Origin: Rhodococcus wratislaviensis
GTDB taxonomy: Bacteria; Actinomycetota; Actinomycetes; Mycobacteriales; Mycobacteriaceae
DNA length: 64,000 bases
Reading direction: 5' to 3'
Assembly: GCF_900455735.1 (NCBI RefSeq)
Contig: NZ_UAUI01000002.1
Span: 1 to 64,000, forward strand
How positions within the stretch are numbered: the first letter of the stretch is position 1; each line of letters begins with the position of its first letter. The notes beneath the pieces are model-generated. The model was not told the DNA's origin. It was given only the letters and a program-made list of their open reading frames with translations, and did no database searches. A program made the translations under genes and the position numbers. This document shows, in pieces, positions 45,100 through 54,760 of the stretch.

Positions 45100-46233
45100 T
45101 CATCGCACTCCCTTCCGTCGTTCTCGGATCGTCAGGTGATCGATGAGGTCCGCGGCATGAACGGCACCGTCATGGGCGCGGATCCGCGCTCCCAGAGTTG
45201 CTGCGGTCACCCTGTGCGGTCCGGCGACGAGCAACTCTCCGACCGCCGACCGGATGCGCTCGGGCGCGGCCGTCTTGCGGAGGCACCGGGCGACGCCGCG
45301 CTGCTCCAGGCTGCGGCCGATCATCTTCTGATCGAGCGCCGGGTGAATCGGCAGAATGACCAGGGGCAGGTCGTGTGCAAGGGCGCGCATAGTGGTGTCG
45401 TGGCCGCCGTGCCCGATCACGAGCGTGGCGGTCGGCAGGATCTGTTCGTGTGGAACGTAGCCGTGCACTTCGGTGTTCGGGCCCGCCGTAAAGGTTGCCG
45501 GATCGACCGACGGTCCGGTAGTGACAACGGTGTGGGCGGGCAGTCCCGCGACAGCCTCGAGGATATTCTGCAGGGCCCGCTGTTGTCCGCCGAAGTTGAG
45601 GCTGCTGAGGCTGACCAGGATCAGCGGATCGCGTTCGGACACGGGTGTCAACGTGGACGGCATCGGATGTCGCACCACCCCGGTGTAGTGGACGGAGGCG
45701 GGCAGGCTTCGACGTGAGGCCGGATCGAGGTCCTTCTCGGTCGTCACCAGCGCAAGGTCCGATGATGTCCACAGCCTCAGTGGCCGCTGGCCTTTCAGAC
45801 GGGCCATCACGGGCGTCGTACCACGTGTCACGCCTCGATACATGAACTCGTAGTAGGTGTGCACCAGCGTGACACGCGTCAGGTGCGCGTCGGCGGCGGC
45901 CTGCAGGGCCCCGTACAGAAAGCAATCGACCACCACCACGTCGGCCGGCTCGCGCGCGACGGTCTCGAGTAGATCGATTCCGGGCCCGGCGTCGGTAAAG
46001 ACTGCAAGCGATTGGTACACGCCCGCGATACCGGGATGTCTGGTCGTCGACTGCCAGGGTCGTGCATGGGTGTAGGGCGTGAACCGGAAACCGTGGCTTT
46101 CGATTCGCCGGCGTTGCTGGGCGTGTCCGAGAAATCGGACCTGGTGACCGCGGTTGCGCGCCTCCGTCGCGATGCCGAGAGCGGGTGGCACGTTGCCGCC
46201 GCCATCCCAGGTGACGAACAGAATGCGTGCCAT
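45100..46233 (-). CDS. GT1-family (UGT-like) glycosyltransferase
   Basis: 377 residues from ATG 46233, which has GGAGG six bases upstream. The N-terminal ILFVTWDGGGNVPPALGIA and the C-terminal donor-binding VIGHGGHDTTMRALAHDLPLVILPI are typical of UDP-glycosyltransferases that glycosylate small molecules or lipids (MGT/YjiC-like). It lies alone on the minus strand, convergent with the hydrolase gene. The acceptor is unknown; a glycolipid or secondary metabolite is possible. Confidence 0.85.
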   Translation of the reverse strand: MARILFVTWDGGGNVPPALGIATEARNRGHQVRFLGHAQQRRRIESHGFRFTPYTHARPWQSTTRHPGIAGVYQSLAVFTDAGPGIDLLETVAREPADVVVVDCFLYGALQAAADAHLTRVTLVHTYYEFMYRGVTRGTTPVMARLKGQRPLRLWTSSDLALVTTEKDLDPASRRSLPASVHYTGVVRHPMPSTLTPVSERDPLILVSLSSLNFGGQQRALQNILEAVAGLPAHTVVTTGPSVDPATFTAGPNTEVHGYVPHEQILPTATLVIGHGGHDTTMRALAHDLPLVILPIHPALDQKMIGRSLEQRGVARCLRKTAAPERIRSAVGELLVAGPHRVTAATLGARIRAHDGAVHAADLIDHLTIRERRKGVR

Positions 46234-46759
46234 GGGGTGCCTCCAGACGATCGAGGTCGTGCCCGTTAAAAGCTGCTCGGGCAGTCGGTCCGGCAGTTGA
46301 ACTCGCAGGCGGCCGAGCTGGGACTGATCGGTGCGTTCGGCCGACGAGCCGATCGTTGCGAAATCGAGCCAGACGAGAAAGTCTGTCGGCGGAATCCGTT
46401 GGGAGAACAACAGGTCACGATCGCCTGCTGCCAGTGGGTTCAGGACGTCGCATCAATGATCCGCTCTGTGGTCTGCGCGGCAACCTGCGCCCGCGCCACC
46501 ATCCGGTATGGGCGGGCGGCCCGACTTTCATGTCTACAACGATCGTCTCCGGACTACCGGCCGTCAACAGCCGCGGTACAGCCGATGCGCGTAGTCGCAG
46601 CCCAGGATCGGCGCCCATGCCCTCGGGGCGGCGACTTCACGCTCCGGCATCCCAGTGGGCCGACACGCAATCTCGATGGACACAGCCATACCTCATGACG
46701 CGAGCACCAGAGGCGGGCGCCCCGATGCTCGAGACGCCCGCTACTCGCCGCTTCTTCGA
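46234..46759. other. Intergenic region without a supported gene
   Basis: About 525 bases upstream of the GT1 gene and downstream of the repeat lipoprotein. Frames here are short and arginine-rich with no motif. No clear hairpin or operator was found. Confidence 0.45.
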
Positions 46760-47272
46760 CTAGGGAGTGCCGCCGTCGGGGTTCTCACCGTCCGGGTTCT
46801 CACCCGCCGGATTCTCCGCGTCCGGGTTCTCCGCGTCCGGGTTCTCACCGTCCGGGTTCTCACCGTCCGGGTTCTCACCGTCCGGGTTCTCCGCGTCCGG
46901 ATTCTCCGCGTCCGGATTCTCACCCGCCGGGGGCTCGCCTACTGGAGGCTGCTCGACCGCCGCCGGCGGGTTCTCGACGACGGCAGGCGGCGGCACCACC
47001 GGCGCCTGTTGCTGACCGGCGACCGGAGCCTGCCAACCCCCGCCGGGACCTCCCTGCCCGGTCCCCGACGAACCGCCGCCGCCTCCGTTCGACTCCGGTG
47101 CGACAGCCGGCGGTGCGAGCTCCGACGCCGGCGGAGTGGTCGTAGCGGCGGCGGGTGTCGCCTTTGTTGTCGAGCTGGACGTTTCGGATGCCGGCGTCGG
47201 TTCACTGTCGGACCCGCAGGCCGACAGCGTCAGGAGTGCACAACTTGCCGCGATAACCACCGAGCGTTTCAA
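46760..47272 (-). CDS. Lipoprotein with pentapeptide tandem repeats
   Basis: 170-residue exported lipoprotein. The ATG at 47272 starts a signal peptide with lipobox LSAC (lipidated Cys19). The mature part is low-complexity: Thr/Ala/Pro-rich to about 60, a Gly-rich linker (62-80), a Pro/Val/Gln segment, then ten tandem copies of P-[AD]-[AG]-E-N (residues 115-164) ending PDGGTP. The acidic proline repeat is expected to be extended, so it may act as a spacer or adhesive stalk outside the membrane. No enzymatic domain. I do not recognise a named family. Confidence 0.8.
   Translation of the reverse strand: MKRSVVIAASCALLTLSACGSDSEPTPASETSSSTTKATPAAATTTPPASELAPPAVAPESNGGGGGSSGTGQGGPGGGWQAPVAGQQQAPVVPPPAVVENPPAAVEQPPVGEPPAGENPDAENPDAENPDGENPDGENPDGENPDAENPDAENPAGENPDGENPDGGTP
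46781..46930. repeat. Ten 15-bp tandem repeats in lipoprotein gene
   Basis: Ten in-frame copies of a 15-base unit close to CCGTCCGGGTTCTCA on the plus strand, varying mainly between CCGTCC, CGCGTCC and CGCCGG forms. They encode the P-x-x-E-N repeats. The unit keeps frame whatever the copy number, so length variation between strains is likely. Confidence 0.85.
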
Positions 47273-47381
47273 GGACCATCTCCTTCGTTCGAGTATCTAT
47301 CGATCGAACGAAACATACGGTCCGTTTGGTACGGTTTGGCGTTCTTGCGAGGAATCGTCACCGTTCCGACATGGTCAGGTG

Positions 47382-47918
47382 TCAGTGCGACGGATTCCTG
47401 CGCGCTGCACGCTTGGCCCAGGCATTGCGGACCATGGACAGCGGCGTCGGCGGCACCCAGCCCAGCTGGACCGCCTGACCGAGGTCGTCCCGGGTGGCCC
47501 AGTGCTCGATGACACGGCCGTCTTCGACGCGCAACCAGTGCGACTGCTTGACCGCGAACGATCGCCCCGTGGGCGCGAACACCTGGTCGATCGATCCCTG
47601 CTCGTCGTAGACGACGAAGGGTCCGACGTGCCTGCCCTTCATGATCGTGTAGACGACGGCGAGGTCGCCCTCGACGACGACGTGCTCGACGTCGAACCGC
47701 AGTTCGGTGAACGCGGCGCGCAGCCACACGGCGGAGGCGTAGAACGCGTCGGGTCCGCGCCCTCGCGTCCGCGGGGGTTCCGACATGCTCTCCCGGTTGA
47801 CTGCGCCCGTGTGGACGACGGAATCGAAATCGGCTCGGCTTCCGTTCGACATGATCTCCATCGCACGAACGGCGAGGGATTTCACTTGCTCCGACGGGGC
47901 CGGTTCCTCCACGTTCAC
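47382..47918 (-). CDS. NTF2/SnoaL-like protein
   Basis: 178 residues from GTG 47918 with GGAG upstream. The cone-shaped NTF2-like fold is suggested by an N-terminal helix (VKSLAVRAMEIMSNG), then LRFDVEHVVVEGDLAVVYTIMKGRHVG and the final HWLRVEDGRVIEHWATRDDLG. The ending matches SnoaL/ester-cyclase-like proteins. Such proteins include isomerases and hydrolases but many have unknown roles. It is divergent from the phosphoglucomutase gene and has no informative neighbour. Confidence 0.8.
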   Translation of the reverse strand: MNVEEPAPSEQVKSLAVRAMEIMSNGSRADFDSVVHTGAVNRESMSEPPRTRGRGPDAFYASAVWLRAAFTELRFDVEHVVVEGDLAVVYTIMKGRHVGPFVVYDEQGSIDQVFAPTGRSFAVKQSHWLRVEDGRVIEHWATRDDLGQAVQLGWVPPTPLSMVRNAWAKRAARRNPSH

Positions 47919-48059
47919 GGTGCACTCCGCAACAGTCGGTTGGAACTCTCAGTATTCGGCCGCCGTCGACGGGAAGTCAACGACCGGATACCGGTCGGGT
48001 GCAGGATTTGCGCGCGCCTCAGCGAATCCGCCGTCGACGGCGGTACCGTCGGGGAGGTG

Positions 48060-48785
48060 ATGGGACTGCCTGATGCGATCTCGGCCTGCTTGTTCGATCT
48101 CGACGGTGTGCTCACGGCAACGGCGGTGCTGCACCGGAAGGCGTGGAAACGCACGTTCGACGAGTTCCTGAAGCATCGCGAGGGCGCGAACTTCCGGCCG
48201 TTCACCGACCAGGACTATTACGACTACGTCGACGGACGCCCCCGCGCCGACGGGGTCCGGACGTTTCTCACGTCCCGCAACATCACGTTGCCGGAGGGGT
48301 CGCCGGACGATCCGCCCGGCGCCGAAACCGTGAACGGTGTCGGAAACAGCAAGAACCGGCTGCTGCTGAAAGTCATCGAAGAGGAAGGCGTCAGCCCCTA
48401 CCCCGGTTCGGTCCGCTACATCAGCGCGGCATACGACGCCGGCCTGAAGATCGCCGTGGTCACGTCGTCCGCGAACGGCAAGGCCGTCCTCGACGCGGCC
48501 GACCTCAGCCGCTACGTCCACGTCCGCATCGACGGGGTGGTGATCAGCGAGCAGGGTCTCCGCGGTAAACCCGCGCCGGATTCGTTCCTCGCGGCCGCCC
48601 GCGCCCTCAACGTTCATCCCGATCAGGCGGCCGTGTTCGAGGACGCCCTCTCCGGAGTGGAATCGGGGCGGGCAGGCGAATTCGGTTACGTCGTCGGGGT
48701 GAATCGGAACGATCAGGCCGAGGCGTTACGGGAGCACGGCGCCGACGTGGTGGTGAACGACCTGGCCGAACTCCTGGAAAGGTGA
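48060..48785 (+). CDS. Beta-phosphoglucomutase-like HAD hydrolase
   Basis: Likely interconverts beta-glucose 1-phosphate and glucose 6-phosphate. 241 residues from ATG 48060, with GGGGAGG immediately before it (tight spacing, so the start could differ by a codon). The HAD motif I is ACLFDLDGVLTATAVLH, the cap domain follows, motif II is VVTSSANGK, the lysine is in LRGKPAPDSF and motif IV is AVFEDALSGVESGRAGEF. The next gene is a GH65 disaccharide phosphorylase, whose product beta-glucose 1-phosphate is this enzyme's substrate; the pairing is classic. Confidence 0.88.
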   Translation: MGLPDAISACLFDLDGVLTATAVLHRKAWKRTFDEFLKHREGANFRPFTDQDYYDYVDGRPRADGVRTFLTSRNITLPEGSPDDPPGAETVNGVGNSKNRLLLKVIEEEGVSPYPGSVRYISAAYDAGLKIAVVTSSANGKAVLDAADLSRYVHVRIDGVVISEQGLRGKPAPDSFLAAARALNVHPDQAAVFEDALSGVESGRAGEFGYVVGVNRNDQAEALREHGADVVVNDLAELLER

Positions 48786-48787
48786 GT

Positions 48788-51130
48788 ATGGACGACAAGG
48801 GCTACGAGATCTCGCCGTGGCAGCTGCGCTGGCGCGGACTGGATCTGGAGGCACTGCACGCCACCGAATCCACCTTCGCACTGTCCAATGGACACATCGG
48901 GATTCGTGGCACGTTCGAGGAGGGTGAACCACGCGGCCTCCCCGGCACCTACCTCAACGGGTTCTACGAGCAACGTCCCCTGCCGTACGCGGAGGCGGGC
49001 TACGGCTACCCCGAGGACGGGCAGACCGTTGTGAACGTGACCGACGGCAGCATCATCCGCCTGCTCGTCGAGGACGAACCCATGGACATGCGGTACGGGA
49101 GCGCACCGGCGCACGAGCGGGTCCTCGACTTCCGCTCGGGTACCCTGCGCCGCACCACCGAGTGGACGTCGCCGACCGGACGCCGGGTGCGTATCCACTC
49201 GGAACGACTCGTGTCGTTCACCTCGCGCGCCGTCGCCGCCATCCACTACGAGGTCGAGCCGCTCGACGGCGACATCGAACTCGTCCTGCAGTCGGATCTG
49301 CTCGCCAACGAACACATCCCGGCCCGCACGGACGACCCGAGAGTAGCTGCCGCCCTGGACAGTCCACTGGTCTCCGATTTCGCTGCCGCCCACGACTTCA
49401 AGGCTGTGCTCGCCCATCACACGAGGGCGTCGGGACTGCGGATGGCCGCGGGTATGGACCACGAGGTCGAGTACCCGTCCAACGGGCGGTGCAGCATCGA
49501 GACCGAAGAGGATCTGGCCCGGCTCACCGTGGCAGTCGACATCCCGCAGGGTGAACGCCTGAAGGTGACGAAATACCTGGCGTACGGGTGGTCGGCGCGG
49601 CGGTCGACTCCGGCCCTGCGCGGCCAGGTGGAGGGGGCGCTCGCCGGAGCACTCGAAACCGGCTGGGAAACCCTGCTGAAGAGGCAGCGGGAGTACCTCG
49701 ACGCGTTCTGGGAGACGGCGGACGTCGAGATCGACGGCGACGCGGAACTTCAGCAGGCGGTGCGGTTTGCACTGTTCCACGTGCTGCAGGCGGGTGCTCG
49801 CGGTGAGTCACGCGCGATCCCCGCGAAGGGTCTGACCGGGCCCGGATACGACGGGCATGCGTTCTGGGATACCGAGACCTTCGTCCTGCCGCTGCTCACC
49901 TACACGGTGCCGGACTCGGCCCGCGACGCGCTGCGCTGGCGGCACTCCACGCTCGACAAGGCCAAGAACCGCGCCGTACAGCTGGGGCAGGCAGGCGCCG
50001 TGTTCCCGTGGCGCTCGATCAACGGCGAAGAATGCTCCGGCTATTGGCCCGCGGGTACCGCGGCCTTCCACGTGGGTGCCGACGTCGCCGCAGCCACGTC
50101 CCGGTACCTGGCCGCGACCGGGGACGAAGAGTTCGAAGCCGAATGCGGCGTCGAACTGCTCGTGGAGACGGCCCGGCTGTGGACGTCGCTCGGCCACCAC
50201 AACGCGCAGGGCGAGTTCCGAATCGACGGTGTCACCGGGCCGGACGAGTACACCGCTGTCGCCGACAACAACGTGTTCACCAATCTGATGGCGCAGAAGA
50301 ACCTGCACGACGCGGCGATCGCCTGCGAGAGGCGCCCGGGGCTGGCGCGTGAGCTCGGTGTGGACGACGAGGAAGCGGCACTCTGGCGAGATGCCGCCGA
50401 GCACATGCGTATTCCGTTCGACGACGCTCTCGGCGTGCACCAGCAGTCCGACGCCTTCACGCACCACGCCGAGTGGGACTTCGAAGGCACACCCCCCGAA
50501 CACTATCCGCTGCTGCTCCACTACCCGTACTTCGACCTCTACCGCAAGCAGGTGGTGAAGCAGGCCGACCTCGTGCTGGCGATGTATCTGCGGGGCGACG
50601 CCTTCACCCACGAACAGAAGATCGCCAATTTCGCCTATTACGAAGCCCTGACGGTTCGGGACTCGTCCCTGTCAGCGTGCGTGCAGTCCGTGATGGCCGC
50701 CGAGGTCGGGCAACTTCAACTCGCCTACGACTACCTCGCCGAAGCCGCTCTGACCGATCTTCACGACCTCCACGCCAACGTGGAGAACGGATTGCACATC
50801 GCCTCGCTCGCCGGGACGTGGATGGCGTGTGTCGCGGGATTCGGTGGGATGCGCGACCACGACGGCGACATCTCGTTCGCGCCGCGGATACCACCACAGC
50901 TGGTCAATCTGTCGTTCCGGATGACGGTGCGGGGCAGCCAGATCCACGTGGACATCCGCGCCATGACCGCAACCTACCGTCTGCTGTCCGGCGAACCGGT
51001 TCAGCTCGCCCATCACGGCAACCCGTTCACTCTCGACTCGTTCCCGGTGACGCGGCCGATCCCCGAACTGCCGGTTACCGCGCCCGTGCGGCAACCGTAC
51101 GGCCGGGCACCCGCGCGTCGGGGCGGCTGA
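48788..51130 (+). CDS. GH65 disaccharide phosphorylase (trehalose/maltose/kojibiose type)
   Basis: Phosphorolyses an alpha-linked glucose disaccharide to beta-glucose 1-phosphate and glucose. ATG 48788 is preferred (AAGG just upstream); a GTG at 48782 overlapping the previous stop is possible. 780 residues, normal for GH65: an N-terminal beta-sandwich, an (alpha/alpha)6 barrel and a C-terminal jelly-roll. The catalytic acid is Glu487 in DGVTGPDEYTA, and the FWDTETFVLPLL and ECSGYWPAGTAAFH blocks are typical. Trehalose is an attractive substrate in a mycolic-acid actinobacterium, but the sequence alone cannot separate trehalose, maltose and kojibiose. Confidence 0.9.
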   Translation: MDDKGYEISPWQLRWRGLDLEALHATESTFALSNGHIGIRGTFEEGEPRGLPGTYLNGFYEQRPLPYAEAGYGYPEDGQTVVNVTDGSIIRLLVEDEPMDMRYGSAPAHERVLDFRSGTLRRTTEWTSPTGRRVRIHSERLVSFTSRAVAAIHYEVEPLDGDIELVLQSDLLANEHIPARTDDPRVAAALDSPLVSDFAAAHDFKAVLAHHTRASGLRMAAGMDHEVEYPSNGRCSIETEEDLARLTVAVDIPQGERLKVTKYLAYGWSARRSTPALRGQVEGALAGALETGWETLLKRQREYLDAFWETADVEIDGDAELQQAVRFALFHVLQAGARGESRAIPAKGLTGPGYDGHAFWDTETFVLPLLTYTVPDSARDALRWRHSTLDKAKNRAVQLGQAGAVFPWRSINGEECSGYWPAGTAAFHVGADVAAATSRYLAATGDEEFEAECGVELLVETARLWTSLGHHNAQGEFRIDGVTGPDEYTAVADNNVFTNLMAQKNLHDAAIACERRPGLARELGVDDEEAALWRDAAEHMRIPFDDALGVHQQSDAFTHHAEWDFEGTPPEHYPLLLHYPYFDLYRKQVVKQADLVLAMYLRGDAFTHEQKIANFAYYEALTVRDSSLSACVQSVMAAEVGQLQLAYDYLAEAALTDLHDLHANVENGLHIASLAGTWMACVAGFGGMRDHDGDISFAPRIPPQLVNLSFRMTVRGSQIHVDIRAMTATYRLLSGEPVQLAHHGNPFTLDSFPVTRPIPELPVTAPVRQPYGRAPARRGG

Positions 51131-51295
51131 GCCGGGCACCAACTCGGTTCCAAGGCCGACAACACAATTGCACCCGAACGTCGAATGGTGGGTTCAACGG
51201 ACGAAACCGACCGGTTCGCTGTAGCGTCAGGCACGACCGTCCCATTTGTGCCTATTCGAGAAGTCGACCGACACGCCGCACCGAAAGATTCGCCG

Positions 51296-53290
51296 ATGCC
51301 CGTTGCCGCACCGTTCCGCTCACACACTCCCCGCCTTCTCGCCGTCCTCGCCGCGTGTGGGCTCGCACTGGTGTCGCTCTCGGTGGCGCATGCGCAGGAT
51401 CCGGTGTCCGCGGAGATCGAGCCGCAGCCGAGCGGCACTGTTTCCCTGGACTCCCGGGCCCTCGGGTTCGGCGAGGCGGTACCGTTCCGCGGCAACCACG
51501 ACGAGGTCACCGTCACCGTGCCGGTCCCGCAGGGGCTCACGCCCACGTCGCTCGACGGGGTCGTCGATCTCCCCGGCAACGTCGGGCGCGCGTGGATCGA
51601 TGTGGAATCGGCTGGTCGTTCGCTCGGCCGGGTGGACCTGCCCGGTGCCCCGGCACAGAATGCGCCGGTGTCCATTCCGCTCGCGGGCGCCGAACTCACC
51701 GATCAGGCAGTCGCGGTGACGCTGCGGACGACGCTGGTTCCGCTGGACGCAATCTGCCCGCAGGACTGGACGGGACGCAGTCTGAACTTCCGCGACGTCC
51801 GCGCCGTGTACAGCGGGACGCCCGCGAATCCGACGGTCGTCGCGGACTTCCTCCCACCGGTTCTGCAGCAGTTGCACCTCTACCTCCCCGGCGATCCGAG
51901 TTCGGCGGAGAGCGCGGCGGCGGTCGACCTCGGCGCGGCCGTCGTCGCCTATTACGGTGCGCAACCGGTGCGGGTCGACGTGCGGCGCCTTCCCGACGGG
52001 CAGTTGGAGCCGACGTCCGCCGACGGACCGTTCGAGCGTTCCGTCGTGATCCGCGAGAGCGGCACCGCCGCGACCGAATTGATCCCGGCCGCCAGTGGTC
52101 CTCCGGCCCTGCGCCTGACGGGTGACGACCGTACGCTGCTGGACCAGAGCCGGCTGATCACCAGCCAGGTGGCCGGTATCGCGGTGGAGGCCCGCGCGAC
52201 GGCCGGCTCGATGGATCACCCGCCCGTCCTCGCGCCCACGTCCACCACGCTGCGCGGCCTCGGCCAGAGCACTCTCACCTCCACCTCGCACGGCCGAGTC
52301 GAAGTCGCCGTCGGACTGGACCAGACCCGCCTCGGCCGGGCCTCGGACACCGTGCGCGTCAACCTGCAGGGCACGTACACGCCGTTGCCGAGTAATCAGA
52401 GCGGTCTGCTCTCCGTCTCCGCGGGCGACCGACCGGTGGCCGGCTGGGCCGCGGAGCCCAGCGGTGTGATCGACCGTTGGATCGACGTCCCGAACGACGC
52501 GCTGCGCCGCGTCACCACGCTCACCGTCGCACTCCAGACCACGGGCGCCACCAACCAGTGCGGGCTCGAACAGCCGGTCACCCTGTCGATCGACCCGGAC
52601 AGCGAGGTGACCAGTGAACCGTCGGGCACGCCGCATCCGGGCGGGTTCGAGTCGTTGCCGCAGTCGTTGCTGCCGAGCGTCGATGTCGCGGGCACCGTCG
52701 GCGGATTCGACGACACCGCGCGAGCCGTGGCCGTGGTGACGGGACTGCAGTCGCTGACCACCGTCGAACTCGACCCGCACTGGGTGTCGATCGACGAGGC
52801 CGTGGGTTCGGCGGCACCGGCCATCCTCATCGCGGCCGACGGGAATCTGCCGGACGGCGTGCCCCTGCCCCTGGAGAGCACCGAGGACGCCACGTTCGAA
52901 CTGACCGATCCGGCGACCGACGGCTCCACCACCGTCACGTTCGGCGCACCGATCGACTTCGCGTCGCTGCAGACCGTGTTCGACGGCACGCGGCAGGTGG
53001 TGGTCGCCGGATCCACGGGTGTGCCCGGCGAACTCGACCGCACGCTCGACTGGCTGCGCGCCACACCGGATCGGTGGGCGAGCCTGAACGGTGATGTCCT
53101 CTTCACCGCCGCGAATCGCGATCCCGTCGAGCTGTCGATACCGCATACCGCGGGAAGCACGAGCCCGTCCGGGGTTTCCCGGACGGTCGGGTGGGTGCTC
53201 GGTGTGGCCGGCATCCTCCTGCTGGTGGGCGTCGTGATCGCGGCCGCGGTCGTCGTCCGTCATCGCCGGTCCCGTCCGCTGCCGCGCTGA
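51296..53290 (+). CDS. BcsB-like exported glycan-synthase subunit
   Basis: 664-residue exported protein from ATG 51296, where a signal peptide starts at once (RLLAVLAACGLALVSLSVAHA, cleavage near residue 33). The frame is open upstream but less protein-like. The body resembles BcsB, the extracytoplasmic carbohydrate-binding partner of cellulose synthase: a repeated arrangement of beta-rich segments (RAWIDVESAGRSLGRVDL, DTVRVNLQGTYTPLP) and flavodoxin-like parts. It ends with one C-terminal helix (VGWVLGVAGILLLVGVVIAA) and a basic tail, as in BcsB. It is followed by a membrane protein and a BcsA-like synthase. Similarity to BcsB is moderate and by pattern. Confidence 0.75.
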   Translation: MPVAAPFRSHTPRLLAVLAACGLALVSLSVAHAQDPVSAEIEPQPSGTVSLDSRALGFGEAVPFRGNHDEVTVTVPVPQGLTPTSLDGVVDLPGNVGRAWIDVESAGRSLGRVDLPGAPAQNAPVSIPLAGAELTDQAVAVTLRTTLVPLDAICPQDWTGRSLNFRDVRAVYSGTPANPTVVADFLPPVLQQLHLYLPGDPSSAESAAAVDLGAAVVAYYGAQPVRVDVRRLPDGQLEPTSADGPFERSVVIRESGTAATELIPAASGPPALRLTGDDRTLLDQSRLITSQVAGIAVEARATAGSMDHPPVLAPTSTTLRGLGQSTLTSTSHGRVEVAVGLDQTRLGRASDTVRVNLQGTYTPLPSNQSGLLSVSAGDRPVAGWAAEPSGVIDRWIDVPNDALRRVTTLTVALQTTGATNQCGLEQPVTLSIDPDSEVTSEPSGTPHPGGFESLPQSLLPSVDVAGTVGGFDDTARAVAVVTGLQSLTTVELDPHWVSIDEAVGSAAPAILIAADGNLPDGVPLPLESTEDATFELTDPATDGSTTVTFGAPIDFASLQTVFDGTRQVVVAGSTGVPGELDRTLDWLRATPDRWASLNGDVLFTAANRDPVELSIPHTAGSTSPSGVSRTVGWVLGVAGILLLVGVVIAAAVVVRHRRSRPLPR

Positions 53291-53299
53291 GCGACGCGC

Positions 53300-54760
53300 A
53301 TGATCATCGGCAACACCGCGGTCGACGCGGCGGTTCGGCTCACGGCCCGGTGGGTCCTCATCCTGGGGGCCACGGTGTTCGCGTTCTGGAAGACGTGGCA
53401 GGACGTGTGGCGGAGCACCACCGAGGGCACCGCCATCGGCTACGTCTTCGTCGTCCCGGCGCTGTGCATCTGTGCTGCAATCGGCATCTCGTTGCGGCGC
53501 GACGGCGAGCTTCCCATCCACGACCGCCAGACCGACAAGATCGTGGGAGGCATCGGGCTGCTCGTCACCCTGGCGATCCAGGTGCTGCTCCTCCCCCGGT
53601 TCGCCGAGGACTACCAGTTGATGCACATCGACGTGGTCGCGGCGTGGTTCTTCGTCATCAGTTCCGCCGTCCTCGTCTTCGGCCTTCGCCCCGTGTCGCG
53701 GTTCTGGCCGGTGTGGGTGCTCGCCCTCGGACTCGGTCCCCTGACGTACCGTTCGCTGGCCATCCTGCTCGGCGGCCAGCGTTTCCACTACGGCCTGATC
53801 ATGGTGGTCCTGGCGTCGGGCGCCACAGCGATCGCGGTGAGCCGCAGCAATCGCCGCGCCACCGTCGGTTTCGTCTGCTCGGTGGCACTCGGCAGCGTCG
53901 CACTGTGGGCAACCATCACGTTGTTTCCGACGGCGCCGTCTTTCGCTACCCAACTGGGTCCGGCGCTCGCCACCTCGATCGTCGTGGGGGCCTGCTTCTA
54001 CGTGTACAAGCGTCGCGGCGGCAGCATGGCACCCTTCGATCGTCCGGTCCGCCGTCCCACCACGATCAACAGCGGCTTCACATTCGTCGCGGTGTTCGCT
54101 GCCGCCGCGGTGCTGTTCGCGACGCCGCTGCCCGACGAGAACCTGACCCCGGTCTCCCCCGGTCCCGCCCCGACCGCTCACGCGGGAATCGTCGTTCCGG
54201 GCGGCTGGCAGGAACTCGACTTCACCGAGTACGGCTGGCCGCGCAAGTACTACGGTTCCACCTCGCGCCTCACCCGGCAGACCATCCGCACCACCGAACC
54301 CAACCCTTCGTGGGACGTGCAGAACCGCCCCCGCACCGTGCAGGTGGACACGTTGTCGGTTCGCCGGCCCTCGACGCTCGAGGTCTACCCCAGCCACACC
54401 CAGTACCAACTGCAGAACGCCCGCGTCAGCTCGAAGGTCTTCATCGACATCGGTCGCGGAGTCACCGCGGAGATGTACACCGTGGTGGACGACGACCTCC
54501 TCCTCACGTGGAGCAATCTCAATTTCGTGTGGGTCCGGGGACCTGGACTCACGCAACGGGTCAGCCTCATCACCGTCGACAATCACGAACCCGACGCCTA
54601 CTTCCCCGAACCGGCGCCGTCGATGGCGTCGAACGGCGCCAACTCACTGGCCGTCCTGCTGCGCGGCAAGACCGCGGTCTCCGACACGGAACCGGAGTAC
54701 AAGGACCGGGAGATGCTCGAAACTCTGGCACGCGAGATCGTGGAGGCGCAGCAGTGGTGA
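53300..54760 (+). CDS. Unknown polytopic membrane protein of the glycan-synthase locus
   Basis: 486 residues from ATG 53300. The N-terminal ~280 residues hold about eight helices. The last ~200 residues are a polar, presumably extracytoplasmic domain beginning GGWQELDFTEYGWPRKYYGS and containing VDTLSVRRPSTLEVYPSH and ARVSSKVFIDIGRGVTAEMYTV. The topology of helices followed by a C-terminal W/Y-rich domain recalls exosortase-EpsI arrangements, but no catalytic Cys-Arg-His set could be identified, so that is only a suggestion. It sits between the BcsB-like and BcsA-like genes, overlapping the latter, which implies a shared complex. Confidence 0.7.
   Translation: MIIGNTAVDAAVRLTARWVLILGATVFAFWKTWQDVWRSTTEGTAIGYVFVVPALCICAAIGISLRRDGELPIHDRQTDKIVGGIGLLVTLAIQVLLLPRFAEDYQLMHIDVVAAWFFVISSAVLVFGLRPVSRFWPVWVLALGLGPLTYRSLAILLGGQRFHYGLIMVVLASGATAIAVSRSNRRATVGFVCSVALGSVALWATITLFPTAPSFATQLGPALATSIVVGACFYVYKRRGGSMAPFDRPVRRPTTINSGFTFVAVFAAAAVLFATPLPDENLTPVSPGPAPTAHAGIVVPGGWQELDFTEYGWPRKYYGSTSRLTRQTIRTTEPNPSWDVQNRPRTVQVDTLSVRRPSTLEVYPSHTQYQLQNARVSSKVFIDIGRGVTAEMYTVVDDDLLLTWSNLNFVWVRGPGLTQRVSLITVDNHEPDAYFPEPAPSMASNGANSLAVLLRGKTAVSDTEPEYKDREMLETLAREIVEAQQW

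Noticed and set aside
46781-46930. CRISPR-like array
   Set aside because: The 15-bp units are contiguous with no spacers and lie in frame inside a lipoprotein gene.
51320-54586. Very long minus-strand open frame opposite the BcsB-like gene and its neighbour
   Set aside because: High-GC antisense artefact: the product is Arg/Gly/Asp/His-rich low complexity with no motif, while the plus strand encodes recognisable exported and membrane proteins.
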